Shown here piece after piece: positions 41,608 to 50,187 of a DNA stretch of 64,000 nucleotides (position 1 is its first letter; every line of letters starts with the position of its first letter). The notes under the pieces are model-generated. The model was given only the letters and a program-made list of their open reading frames with translations. It was not told where the DNA came from and did not search any database. This DNA comes from Barnesiella intestinihominis YIT 11860 (GTDB lineage: Bacteria; Bacteroidota; Bacteroidia; Bacteroidales; Barnesiellaceae), in assembly GCF_000296465.1 (NCBI RefSeq), contig NZ_JH815205.1, positions 186,001-250,000 of the forward strand, read 5' to 3'. Made by a program: the position numbers and the translations under genes.

Positions 41608-42927
41608 TTATAATGTTCCGGTTAAATAAAGAAGTTTATAATAATTGAAAGCAATATCGATTTGGGCATTTGCCAACTGTACCTCGGCCGATAACTTGGC
41701 ATTACTTGCATCGAGCATATCGGTAATAAGCGACAATTCGTTCTTGTAACGATTCTGAATCACGGCATAATTCTGACCGGCAAGTTCCACATTCTTTCGA
41801 CGGGTATCGAGCTGTTCATAAGCCTCGACATAGCGTGTATAAGCCGCCTGCACAGCCAATTCGGTCTGTTCGCAAACATCGTCATAATGTTCTTTCGTAC
41901 GGCGAATAGTCAATTTACTGCGGCTAACCGACTTATTTGTCTTATACAACGAGGCAAGATTATATTTCACCCCAACTCCCACATACCAATAGTTGAAGTT
42001 CTTGTCGATGGGCGGAACTTCGATAGTGATAGGACCGTCAAAGTGATTTCCTGCCACAAGAGCTATTTGGGGTAAACGTTCTGACTTCACGATTTTATCC
42101 TGACGCTCATTCATCTTCACAGCCAATTCCAACAGCCTCAACTCCGGTGAGTTTTCGACGACCTTCTCCCTCCAATAAGCTTCATCGCCCATAGGAAGCG
42201 CCCGGGAAAGAATAGTCGTATCGGGATCTATCCACACATTTTCGTCCATTCCCAGATTCGTAACCAAATTCCGATTGAGTATTCCCAACGTATTTCTGAT
42301 TTGTACGACCGTAAATTCCAAATCGGACAACAGCAACTCGTATCGGGTAATGTCGTTCTTCAACGCTAGCCCCTCGCCCTGCTTCGCCTTGATATCCTTC
42401 AATAACTGCTTGGTCTGCTCAATATTTTGTTCGTAAACCTTCAATATATTCCGATGTTTAAACAGATCGAAATAGTATCCGGCAAGCAGAAACCTCACTT
42501 TATTCCGGTCCTTCTCCCAGTCGAGCCGAGCACTCTCCTCTTGTAATCGGGCTATCTGTATACCGTTGGAAACGGCCCCACCAGAATAAATCACTTGTGA
42601 AACTTCCAAAGCGAAATTATTCCCCAAATGGGGAATGGGAGCCCGTTCCATTTGGGTGAAATCACGCTCCATCAACGTACCGTCACCCAGATAACTGAAC
42701 GAAAGCGATGCCCTTATATCGGGCAACTTGTCGTTCTTAGCGACCCTCACTGCTTCACGGGCCTCATCAATAGCTGTGACGGAAGGCCGTAGCGATTTGC
42801 TGTTACGATCGGCCAACGAGAACATCTCCTCCATAGTAACGACCTGTCTAACATGTTCCTGCGCACATACACCTTTCACACATAGCGACGCATATAACAT
42901 CGCTATGGACAAATTGAATTTGTTCAT
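41608..42927 (-). CDS. TolC-family outer membrane efflux protein
   Basis: 439 residues, signal about 1-22 (KGVCAQ), then the duplicated helical-hairpin/beta architecture of TolC (helices rich in Ala, Glu and Gln; VSQVIYSGGAVSNGIQIARL is a typical strand-entry segment). First gene of the efflux operon, 13 bases before the adaptor start. Confidence 0.93.
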   Translation of the reverse strand: MNKFNLSIAMLYASLCVKGVCAQEHVRQVVTMEEMFSLADRNSKSLRPSVTAIDEAREAVRVAKNDKLPDIRASLSFSYLGDGTLMERDFTQMERAPIPHLGNNFALEVSQVIYSGGAVSNGIQIARLQEESARLDWEKDRNKVRFLLAGYYFDLFKHRNILKVYEQNIEQTKQLLKDIKAKQGEGLALKNDITRYELLLSDLEFTVVQIRNTLGILNRNLVTNLGMDENVWIDPDTTILSRALPMGDEAYWREKVVENSPELRLLELAVKMNERQDKIVKSERLPQIALVAGNHFDGPITIEVPPIDKNFNYWYVGVGVKYNLASLYKTNKSVSRSKLTIRRTKEHYDDVCEQTELAVQAAYTRYVEAYEQLDTRRKNVELAGQNYAVIQNRYKNELSLITDMLDASNAKLSAEVQLANAQIDIAFNYYKLLYLTGTL

Positions 42928-43119
42928 TCGTTATAAATTATGAATTAAAAAATAGATTTAATAAAATGTATCGACTGCGTAATTGATTAATCGGAATTAG
43001 CCATTCCCCACTGATGAAAAAATTCGAGTTTTGTCAATACATTATTCAAGAAAAAATAAAATGCAGTTTGTATGTTTCTTATCATCGAATACGTGAGGCT
43101 GTATGACCCCGTCCGGGTG

Positions 43120-43151
43120 CAAAGGTAGAAAAAATATCGTTCTTAACGATA
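43120..43151 (-). promoter_or_regulatory. promoter and operator-like palindrome of the efflux operon
   Basis: -7 box TACCTTTG on the minus strand (43120-43127) and, just upstream in the -33 region, the palindrome TATCGTTCTTAACGATA (43135-43151; 7-bp arms, 3-base centre). The position suggests repression by a dimeric regulator. The leader to the tolC start is about 190 bases. Confidence 0.6.
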
Positions 43152-43226
43152 ATTTTTACTGCCCTTTTCTTTTATGAAAAGGATAATAAAAGAATGCATG
43201 CATTACTTCTTTTAATCGGTATAGAT

Positions 43227-43275
43227 ACCTTAATCCTCTTCCCTGCCGTTCCCGTAGCCTTATGGGGTGTTTTGT
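43227..43275 (+). repeat. dispersed hairpin repeat, loop type B fragment
   Basis: CCTCTTCCCTGCCGTTCCCG then TAGCCTTATGGGGTGTTTTG; an isolated, degenerate member in the region between the efflux operon promoter and the NUDIX gene. The rest of 42928-43358 holds only the efflux promoter. Confidence 0.5.
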
Positions 43276-43358
43276 TATCAAACAAATATAGAACGAAGTG
43301 TCACAGAAAGACCCTAAAAAGAGAAGTCTCGGGAAACGGATTCCAACCGTTATTCTAA

Positions 43359-43991
43359 TCAATCAAAAGGGACTACCCAATCATCAGCTTGCACGGCTTC
43401 GAAGCAGAGGACGATTTGCTCGCGAGTAACTTTGTCCTCAGAGAGTGGCGGCAGTTCGTCCAAAGCGAAATAGGCACTACCCTGTGTTTCTATATTGGGA
43501 CGGAACGAGCCGCCTTTGATTTCGCACAAGACAAAGGCTTTATATACGTTATAGGCATAGGGCGGACGGTTATGGAGATTGCGATCTTGCAAAGCAAGCA
43601 GACGGACAGCCTCGACTTCGAGCCCAGCTTCTTCGAGCACCTCTTTCTCGGTATTGGTTTTGACGGTTTGGTTCACATCGACCCACCCTCCGGGCAACGA
43701 CCACGTACCGTCCCTCTCCTCGACCAACAGGATTTTTCCGTCTTGAAAAATAGCAGCCCTCGTATCGAGTTTGGGAGTCTGGAATCCGGTCTCGCCACAA
43801 AAAAGATCCGTCACTCGTTCAAAAGACAATCCGGTCTGCCGACTCACTATCTCCGCCGAAATTTCGCGTATTCGTTGAAACCGCTCCAAATCGAACGGAT
43901 CTTTTGAATAGGTCAAACCCGCTTGTGCGATAAACTGTAATTCTTTGGCCCAATCGAGCCATACCAAACTCTCTTCCTGTCGTTTTTCCAT
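43359..43991 (-). CDS. NUDIX hydrolase with N-terminal helical domain
   Basis: 210 residues from ATG 43991. N-terminal helical part (about 1-65) of the type found in ADP-ribose/NUDIX_4-like proteins, then a Nudix domain (about 68-200). The Nudix box, GWVDVNQTVKTNTEKEVLEE then AGL, keeps the key Glu residues but has Gln for the first Glu and Lys for the Arg of the consensus. It likely hydrolyses a nucleoside diphosphate derivative. Monocistronic. Confidence 0.88.
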   Translation of the reverse strand: MEKRQEESLVWLDWAKELQFIAQAGLTYSKDPFDLERFQRIREISAEIVSRQTGLSFERVTDLFCGETGFQTPKLDTRAAIFQDGKILLVEERDGTWSLPGGWVDVNQTVKTNTEKEVLEEAGLEVEAVRLLALQDRNLHNRPPYAYNVYKAFVLCEIKGGSFRPNIETQGSAYFALDELPPLSEDKVTREQIVLCFEAVQADDWVVPFD

Positions 43992-44361
43992 GATACTCGT
44001 TTTGCTATTATACATATATTAAACGGCAAATCCAGCCGAATAGTGTATAGGATAAACAGTCTCTTTCCCAAACCATACCACCGCTAACGACACGTATATG
44101 ATATTTCTTTTGACTTTAAAGACCTCAATACCTCCCCCTGCGACCCCTTCCATATCTATTCTACCCAACCCCATGATGCTACGGGAAACGGCAGATAAGG
44201 AGTTATCAATATTATTTTTTCCCTCGCAAAAAGGAGTAGTTTGAGAACCGACACATCGAAAAACCGAGTTAAATTTTACTTTTTATTTTCTTGTTTTCTA
44301 AAAAATAAGTATGTTCGCCAACGCAAAAAATTCATCAGATGATATTATCATAAGACTTATT
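43992..44361. other. gene-free stretch between the NUDIX and GntR genes
   Basis: About 370 bases between divergent genes. I see AT-rich sequence and possible promoters but no motif good enough to assign. An in-frame ATG at 44311 could extend the GntR gene. Confidence 0.4.
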
Positions 44362-45063
44362 ATGGATATAAATACAACCATTCAAAAGAAATCGCTCGCA
44401 GAGGAAGTCTCCTCCCTAATCAGGGAACAAATAAACGACGGGAAATTGACCAAGGGAGAAAAGCTACCTACCGAACCGGAGCTAATGAAGCTGTTCGGCG
44501 TAGGGCGCTCCACTGTACGAGAAGCCATCAAAATGCTTGTAAACATGGGATACTTGAGTGTACAACAGGGACGGGGTACTTTCGTGGAAAGCGTTACAGA
44601 AACCAATGAACCATTCCACCAACGATTGAAACGAGCAGACATACAGGAACTGCGGGAGGTACGGGACATCATCGAGGCTCCCATTGCCCGACTGGCCGCA
44701 CAAAGGAGAACAAAGATCGATCTGGAAAATATGAAACGATATATCCAAGAAAGAGGAGAAGCCGCAAAATCGGGCGACGTCGGACGGTGTATCGCCGCCG
44801 ACATAAATTTTCATAGCTCGATAGCCCGAGCTACGCATAACGAGATATTGTCCGAGCTTTACCACAGCATGACGGTTCACCTTACCTCCGGATACGACTA
44901 CATTTATGAGGACACCACTTATCTTATGAAATCGCAACCGCTGCACGAAAGGCTGTTGCACCACATCGAAACAGGAAATATAGAGTCGGCCATGCGAGCG
45001 GCCAAACTATTATGGAAGGACGTAAACATAGAAAAGGAATCCGATGAAGAGCATTTTAATTAA
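44362..45063 (+). CDS. GntR/FadR-family transcriptional regulator
   Basis: 233 residues from ATG 44362 (frame open to 44311). Winged HTH at about 8-72 (KGEKLPTEPELMKLFGVGRS, TVREAIKML) and an all-helical FCD ligand domain (REVRDIIEAPIARLAA, HSSIARATHNEILSELYHSM; acidic and His residues for metal). The downstream MFS gene starts 20 bases inside its 3' end, so it likely controls this operon, sensing a small acid or similar ligand. Confidence 0.92.
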   Translation: MDINTTIQKKSLAEEVSSLIREQINDGKLTKGEKLPTEPELMKLFGVGRSTVREAIKMLVNMGYLSVQQGRGTFVESVTETNEPFHQRLKRADIQELREVRDIIEAPIARLAAQRRTKIDLENMKRYIQERGEAAKSGDVGRCIAADINFHSSIARATHNEILSELYHSMTVHLTSGYDYIYEDTTYLMKSQPLHERLLHHIETGNIESAMRAAKLLWKDVNIEKESDEEHFN

Positions 45064-46261
45064 ACTCAAAGGGCATCCCCATGTCCAAAAAGGTACAGCC
45101 TATACGATATTGTTCGCCATGGGTTTTTGCCACCTATTGAACGATATGATTCAATCGGTTATCCCCGCCATGTATCCTGTCTTGAAAGATAATTTCGGGT
45201 TTACCTTCGCACAAATAGGCATCATCACACTGGTATTCCAACTTACCTCTTCCGTTTTCCAACCTTTTGTAGGACAATATGCCGACCGCCGGCCTCAGCC
45301 CTATTCATTATCCGCAGGCATGTGTTTTACCCTAACGGGGTTATTGCTGCTCGCTTTCGCCTCGAACTTTTTCTTGATTCTCCTCGCTGTCGCGATTATC
45401 GGTTGCGGTTCTTCGGTATTCCACCCCGAAGCATCCCGAGTGGCACAAATAGCATCGGGGGGCAGGAAAAGTCTGGCCCAGTCTATTTTTCAAGTCGGCG
45501 GAAACGGAGGAAGCGCCATCGGACCATTACTCGCCGCATTGATTATTATTCCTTACGGGCAACATGCCGTCGGGTGGTTTTCAATCGCAGCATTGCTCGC
45601 CTCTGCCATACTGGTACGGGTAGGATATTGGTACAAGCTGACGCTTTCCCAAACCGGAATGTCGCATCGAGCTCAACAAACGACAAGTTGTAATTTGAGT
45701 AAGAAAGCAATCCGCAATGCTCTGATTATTCTGGTAATCATGCTATTCTCGAAATACTTTTTTATCTCATGCATGACGAGTTATTTCACCTTCTTTTTAA
45801 TCGAAAAATTCGGCATCACGGTACAACAATCGCAACTTTGCCTATTCGCTTTTCTTGCGGCACTGGCCATAGGGACTTTGCTCGGAGGGTTCCTCGGCGA
45901 CCGGTACGGACGAAAATACGTCATTCTCTTTTCTATCCTCGGTGCAGCCCCCTTCACACTCGTACTACCGTACCTCAATCTGTTTTGGACGCTCGTCATA
46001 GCCGTTATCATCGGTTTCATCATCGCATCGGCCTTTTCTGCCATACTGGTTTATGCTACCGATTTAAAGCCGGATAAAGTAGGAATGATCTCAGGTATTT
46101 TCTTCGGACTTATGTTCGGACTAGGAGGAATCGGTTCCGCATTCTTCGGCTGGCTTGCTGATGAAACGAGTATAGAATTTATTTTCAAAGTCAGTACATT
46201 GTTACCTCTATTGGGTATCATCGCCGGATTTTTACCTAACATAAAACCCTCAAATCGATAA
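45044..46261 (+). CDS. MFS transporter, fosmidomycin-resistance (Fsr) type
   Basis: 405 residues, 12 hydrophobic segments. N-terminal FAMGFCHLLNDMIQSVIPAM is the Fsr-family signature region, and GGFLGDRYGRKYV is the MFS loop motif. The family exports fosmidomycin and probably other compounds. It overlaps the GntR gene and is followed closely by an ABM protein and two DNA-repair genes. Confidence 0.9.
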   Translation: MKSILIKLKGHPHVQKGTAYTILFAMGFCHLLNDMIQSVIPAMYPVLKDNFGFTFAQIGIITLVFQLTSSVFQPFVGQYADRRPQPYSLSAGMCFTLTGLLLLAFASNFFLILLAVAIIGCGSSVFHPEASRVAQIASGGRKSLAQSIFQVGGNGGSAIGPLLAALIIIPYGQHAVGWFSIAALLASAILVRVGYWYKLTLSQTGMSHRAQQTTSCNLSKKAIRNALIILVIMLFSKYFFISCMTSYFTFFLIEKFGITVQQSQLCLFAFLAALAIGTLLGGFLGDRYGRKYVILFSILGAAPFTLVLPYLNLFWTLVIAVIIGFIIASAFSAILVYATDLKPDKVGMISGIFFGLMFGLGGIGSAFFGWLADETSIEFIFKVSTLLPLLGIIAGFLPNIKPSNR

Positions 46262-46265
46262 CAAG

Positions 46266-46655
46266 ATGAAAGCAAAAGAAAATGCGCCCCTAACAACGTC
46301 TTCGAAAGTCGCTGTACTGTTCGAAGTAACACCTAAAAAAGAATATAAGGAAACCTACTTGCAACTCGGAGCTATGTTAAAATCCGAATTGACAAATATG
46401 CCCGGATTCATCAGCGTAGAACGATTTCTAAGTCTGAACGAAGAGGGGAAACTACTCAGCCTCTCTTTTTGGGAAAACGAAGAAGCAGCCTCCAATTGGC
46501 GTAATAAGATGAACCATCGTAACTGCCAAAAGAAAGGGCATGACTCGCTATTCGAAAAATACAAAATTTCCGTAGCCGAAGTCATTCGCCAATATACAAA
46601 AGACGACCGCCAAGAGGCCCCCGAAGACTCCAACCGTTATTTGACAACAAAATAA
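46266..46655 (+). CDS. antibiotic biosynthesis monooxygenase (ABM) domain protein
   Basis: 129 residues; the ABM ferredoxin-like core covers about 15-100 (VAVLFEVTPKKEYKETYLQL, PGFISVERFLSLNEEGKLLS, LSFWENEEAASNWRN). These are small cofactor-free oxygenases or dimeric binding proteins. Four bases after the MFS stop and five before alkA, within the same operon. Confidence 0.85.
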   Translation: MKAKENAPLTTSSKVAVLFEVTPKKEYKETYLQLGAMLKSELTNMPGFISVERFLSLNEEGKLLSLSFWENEEAASNWRNKMNHRNCQKKGHDSLFEKYKISVAEVIRQYTKDDRQEAPEDSNRYLTTK

Positions 46656-46660
46656 CAGAT

Positions 46661-47314
46661 ATGACAGAATATTTTCAATACGGAGAAAAAGAACTCTCTT
46701 ACTTGAAACAGAGGGACAAACGCCTGTCTGAAATCATAGACAAGGTAGGCTGGGTAAAAAGGAGAGTCATTCCGAACCTTTTTGCAGCATTGGTACATTC
46801 CATCGTAGGGCAGCAAATTTCAACAAAGGCTCATGAGACTATTTGGCAGCGGATACAATCTTCATTAGGAGAAATTACACCCCAAAGAGTCATAAGCCTG
46901 ACCGATGAAGAATTGCAACGCTTTGGCATCTCATTCAAAAAAGTGACCTACATTAAACGCGCAGCCACAAAGATATTGAACGGAGAGTTCGACATTCACG
47001 GGCTTTACGACAAGACCGACGAAGAGGTCATCGAATGCTTGTCAAAACTCGACGGGATAGGCACATGGAGTGCCGAAATGCTCATGTTATTTTCCATGCA
47101 ACGACCGGATATTCTAAGTTATAGCGACCTCGCCATTCAAAGAGGACTACGAATGGTATATCACCATCGCGACATAACCCGTAAACTGTTTGAAAAATAT
47201 CGCCGACGTTATTCGCCTTACAGCAGTGTGGCCAGCCTATACCTGTGGGCGGTAGCCGGTGGAGCCATCGAAGGAATGAAAGATTACGCAACGACTAAAA
47301 AGAAACGATCATGA
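46661..47314 (+). CDS. DNA-3-methyladenine glycosylase, AlkA type
   Basis: 217 residues. Helix-hairpin-helix GPD fold: LDGIGTWSAEMLMLF (HhH) and the catalytic Asp in LSYSDLAIQRGL. Lacks the N-terminal TBP-like domain of E. coli AlkA, as is normal for short relatives. Removes alkylated bases. Its stop overlaps the ogt start by 4 bases. Confidence 0.92.
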   Translation: MTEYFQYGEKELSYLKQRDKRLSEIIDKVGWVKRRVIPNLFAALVHSIVGQQISTKAHETIWQRIQSSLGEITPQRVISLTDEELQRFGISFKKVTYIKRAATKILNGEFDIHGLYDKTDEEVIECLSKLDGIGTWSAEMLMLFSMQRPDILSYSDLAIQRGLRMVYHHRDITRKLFEKYRRRYSPYSSVASLYLWAVAGGAIEGMKDYATTKKKRS

Positions 47315-47853
47315 ATACAAAACATGTGATTCTAACACAACACTATCCCTCTCCTTGCGGGGATTTAATACTCGGTTCATACGAAGACCGACTTTGCCTT
47401 TGCAACTGGGTGATAGAAAAACATCAGGGCAGAGTGGACAAAAGATTACAAAACCTGTTGAATGCGGACTATAAAGAAGGGAAATCGGATATCATTCAAG
47501 AAGCCGCCCGACAATTAGACGAGTATTTCAAAAGAGAGCGGACAACGTTCGATATTCCCATACTATTCACTGGTACGGATTTCCAGAAAAAAGTATGGCA
47601 CAAATTATTGGAAATCCCTTATGGACAAACTCTTTCTTATGGTGAAATGGCTAAACGACTGGACATACCGAACGCCGTTCGCGCCGTAGCGAATGCCAAC
47701 GGAGCAAACGCCATCTCCATTTTCGTTCCCTGCCATAGAGTGATCGGTAGCGACCGGTCTCTCACCGGTTACGGAGGCGGGCTCACAGCCAAAAAGTATT
47801 TGTTGGAATTGGAATCGATGGCTACTGTCGGGATATTCGCCAGCAGCCTGTAA
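47311..47853 (+). CDS. ogt: methylated-DNA--protein-cysteine methyltransferase
   Basis: 180 residues. The active-site Cys141 is in FVPCHRVIG, preceded by the DNA-binding helix AVRAVANANGAN. Direct reversal of O6-methylguanine. With alkA it forms an alkylation-repair pair, coupled to an exporter and GntR regulator upstream. Confidence 0.95.
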   Translation: MNTKHVILTQHYPSPCGDLILGSYEDRLCLCNWVIEKHQGRVDKRLQNLLNADYKEGKSDIIQEAARQLDEYFKRERTTFDIPILFTGTDFQKKVWHKLLEIPYGQTLSYGEMAKRLDIPNAVRAVANANGANAISIFVPCHRVIGSDRSLTGYGGGLTAKKYLLELESMATVGIFASSL

Positions 47854-47961
47854 CCCAAACTCAAATACTTATCCCCCTATATTTCCTCACCACGTGACAC
47901 ACCCCTATCGCGCTAAACGTGAGCAGAGGGAAAGGGTTAAAATGACAATCCAAATTTTCTT

Positions 47962-48035
47962 TCAACCCCTCCGTCTTGCAGACACCTCCCCTGCCGTGCC
48001 CCGCAGCATTGCGGAGCACGGCAGGGGAGGTGTTA
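47962..48035 (+). repeat. dispersed hairpin repeat, loop type B, best copy
   Basis: TCAACCCCTCCGTCTTGCAG, then a 24-bp stem (ACACCTCCCCTGCCGTGCCC to CGCA and its complement, one mismatch) with a GCAT loop. The outer part is that of type A copies, but the loop arm is GCCGTGC instead of TATATTTTGC. Confidence 0.8.
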
Positions 48036-48087
48036 AAAGTAACTCTCTATCTCATTTGCGATGAGCAGAAGGAGTGGGTTATATTTT

Positions 48088-48178
48088 TCTATTTCAACCC
48101 CCTCGCCCTCCGGGCACTCCCCCTATCGCTATGTGCACCCCGCAATGCTGCGGGGCACAGCAGGGGGGAGAGGGATAT
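48088..48178 (+). repeat. dispersed hairpin repeat, loop type B
   Basis: TTCAACCCCCTCGCCCTCCG, GGCACTCCCCCTATCGC, then GTGCACCCCGCAATGCTGCG with GGGCACAGCAGGGGGGAG; same modules with one arm diverged. Confidence 0.65.
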
Positions 48179-48206
48179 GCATCACTCTGTTCCCGTTATC
48201 GAAGGT

Positions 48207-48255
48207 ATTATCCCTTCTCTCCTTGCCGTGTCCCGTAGTATTACGGGGGACTCTG
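48207..48255 (+). repeat. dispersed hairpin repeat, loop type B fragment
   Basis: TCTCTCCTTGCCGTGTCCCG then TAGTATTACGGGGGACTCTG. Confidence 0.55.
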
Positions 48256-48365
48256 CATTAGCAATATAAAGGAGCATGTTCGCAAAGGGAAAGGAGTTGC
48301 TATGTATCTGTAAAATTGGTACAACTATCCGTAATTTATCTACATATATCACTAATATTCCCATT

Positions 48366-48373
48366 TATCTTTG
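48366..48373 (+). promoter_or_regulatory. candidate -7 box of the ferredoxin/TonB/ECF operon
   Basis: TATCTTTG, about 270 bases before the first gene. It is the best match in the region; no -33 element is evident. Confidence 0.4.
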
Positions 48374-48645
48374 TATTCTGAAATGAAGGTGATCTAAGCT
48401 CGGAAAAAAGAATGCCTATAAAATCGACATTTACACCATAGGCCGTTACTTTTCGAATCATATCGTCTTATTTCTTCCATTGCAAATGGAAAATCGAGAA
48501 GGAAAAAAAGAATATAAAAAACTCTTTTTTATTGATTATGAGCAAAAAAAATTAAAAAATCTTTGTGTATTTTCGTAGCGATTTTCTGTACTATGCCCAA
48601 CAGATTTATCGAAATATATCATTTAACAGCTAAAAACGAACCTTT

Positions 48646-50169
48646 ATGTTAAGAAAAATCAGGATAGTCGCAGCGACTATCTGTTTCACGCTAATCACCT
48701 TATTATTCCTCGATTTCACGGGGACTCTGCATCTGTGGTTCGGGTGGCTCGCTAAAATACAGTTCCTCCCGGCCGTATTGGCTTTGAACGTAGGTGTCGT
48801 CGCATTCCTCGTTATCCTCACTTTATTGTTCGGACGTGTCTACTGCTCGGTAATCTGTCCGCTCGGTGTATTCCAAGATATCGTTTCGTGGATATCGGGT
48901 AAACGAAAAAAGAACCAATTCCGTTATTCACCGGCTATCTCATGGCTGCGTTACAGCATGTTGGCCTTGTTCATCGTCGCCCTGCTTGCCGGATTCACTG
49001 CTATTGCGGCCCTTATCGCTCCATACAGCGCATACGGACGAATCGCATCCAATCTGTTCGCTCCACTCTATCAATGGGGAAACAATTTACTCGCTTACTT
49101 TGCCGAGCGTATCGACAGTTATGCGTTCTATTCCACCGACGTGTGGCTGAAAAGCATACCCACTTTTATCATTGCCCTCGTCACATTCGTCTCGTTAATT
49201 ATATTAGCATGGAAAAACGGACGCACCTATTGCAACACGATTTGCCCGGTGGGTACTGTTCTGGGGCTATTGTCCCGATTCTCTCTTTTCCGCCCCGTTA
49301 TCGACACGACAAAATGTAACGGTTGCCAATCGTGTGCCCGCAACTGCAAAGCCTCGTGCATCGATGCCAAAAACCACATCATCGATTACAGCCGTTGCGT
49401 GGCTTGCATGGATTGTATCGAAAAGTGCAGGCAGGGAGCTATACGATACATTCCCCGAAGAAAGACTATTTCGGAATCTGTCGAACCAGCACATGAAGAC
49501 AAAAAGGAAAATCCCAGACGAGAGTTCCTCTCGTTCGCCGGATTGTTGGCCGGTACTGCCTTATTGAAAGCTCAGGAGAAAAAAGTAGACGGAGGTCTCG
49601 CGGTCATCGAAGATAAAAAAATTCCCAACCGAATCACACCCATTACCCCGCCGGGTTCGCTAAGCGCATCGAACATAGCCCAGCATTGTACGGCATGCCA
49701 GTTGTGCATATCGGCTTGTCCCAATCAAGTCTTGCGGCCATCGGGTAATCTGATGACTTTCATGCAACCCGAAATGTCGTACGAACGCGGATATTGCCGT
49801 CCCGAATGTACCAAGTGTTCGGAGGTGTGCCCGACAGGGGCCATACGCCCCATCACCGTTGCCGAAAAATCGAGCATACAGATAGGCCACGCCGTGTGGG
49901 TGAAAAAGAACTGCATCCCGCTTACCGATGGAGTAGATTGCGGGAATTGTGCTCGACATTGTCCTGTCGGAGCTATACAAATGGTTCCGTTCCACGGCCG
50001 TCACCGCCATAGAGGAGGTCGCGAAAACAGCGAACAGGACAAGACCATAATGATCCCGGTTATCAATACGGAACGCTGTATCGGTTGCGGTACTTGCGAA
50101 AACCTGTGTCCGGCACGTCCGTTCAGCGCGATCTATGTAGAAGGTCACGAACACCATCGTATCATCTAA
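48646..50169 (+). CDS. membrane polyferredoxin fused to a second ferredoxin domain (NapH/NapG-like)
   Basis: 507 residues. Four or five N-terminal membrane helices (about 7-27, 41-63, 103-126, 170-189) with paired CxxxCP motifs (C67/C71 and C196/C200), as in NapH/polyferredoxins. Two 4Fe-4S clusters follow at about 224-234 and 251-261. At 291-310 there is RREFLSFAGLLAGTALLKAQ, a twin-arginine-like signal, after which comes a second ferredoxin section with Cys groups at about 348-358, 384-395, 423-439 and 478-488. NapH and NapG thus look fused. It probably passes electrons from the quinol pool across the membrane to the operon's reductases. Confidence 0.88.
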   Translation: MLRKIRIVAATICFTLITLLFLDFTGTLHLWFGWLAKIQFLPAVLALNVGVVAFLVILTLLFGRVYCSVICPLGVFQDIVSWISGKRKKNQFRYSPAISWLRYSMLALFIVALLAGFTAIAALIAPYSAYGRIASNLFAPLYQWGNNLLAYFAERIDSYAFYSTDVWLKSIPTFIIALVTFVSLIILAWKNGRTYCNTICPVGTVLGLLSRFSLFRPVIDTTKCNGCQSCARNCKASCIDAKNHIIDYSRCVACMDCIEKCRQGAIRYIPRRKTISESVEPAHEDKKENPRREFLSFAGLLAGTALLKAQEKKVDGGLAVIEDKKIPNRITPITPPGSLSASNIAQHCTACQLCISACPNQVLRPSGNLMTFMQPEMSYERGYCRPECTKCSEVCPTGAIRPITVAEKSSIQIGHAVWVKKNCIPLTDGVDCGNCARHCPVGAIQMVPFHGRHRHRGGRENSEQDKTIMIPVINTERCIGCGTCENLCPARPFSAIYVEGHEHHRII

Positions 50170-50187
50170 TCTCCAAAACGAAAAGCA

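Larger units (their letters stand above)
47854..48645. other. gene-free region with three hairpin repeats and the leader of the next operon
   Basis: Holds type B copies at 47962-48035, 48088-48178 and 48207-48255. Downstream, TATCTTTG at 48366-48373 is the best -7 box for the operon starting at 48646, giving a leader of about 270 bases; I recognise no riboswitch in it. Confidence 0.6.

Noticed and set aside
43156-43362. 68-residue minus-strand frame
   Set aside because: Covers a degenerate repeat fragment, with no domain or start signal.
47976-48269. 97-residue plus-strand frame
   Set aside because: Made of two hairpin repeats read through; no start context.
48374-48645. Possible cobalamin or other riboswitch in the long leader before the ferredoxin/TonB operon
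   Set aside because: I could not find the conserved boxes of known classes; the leader may simply be long.
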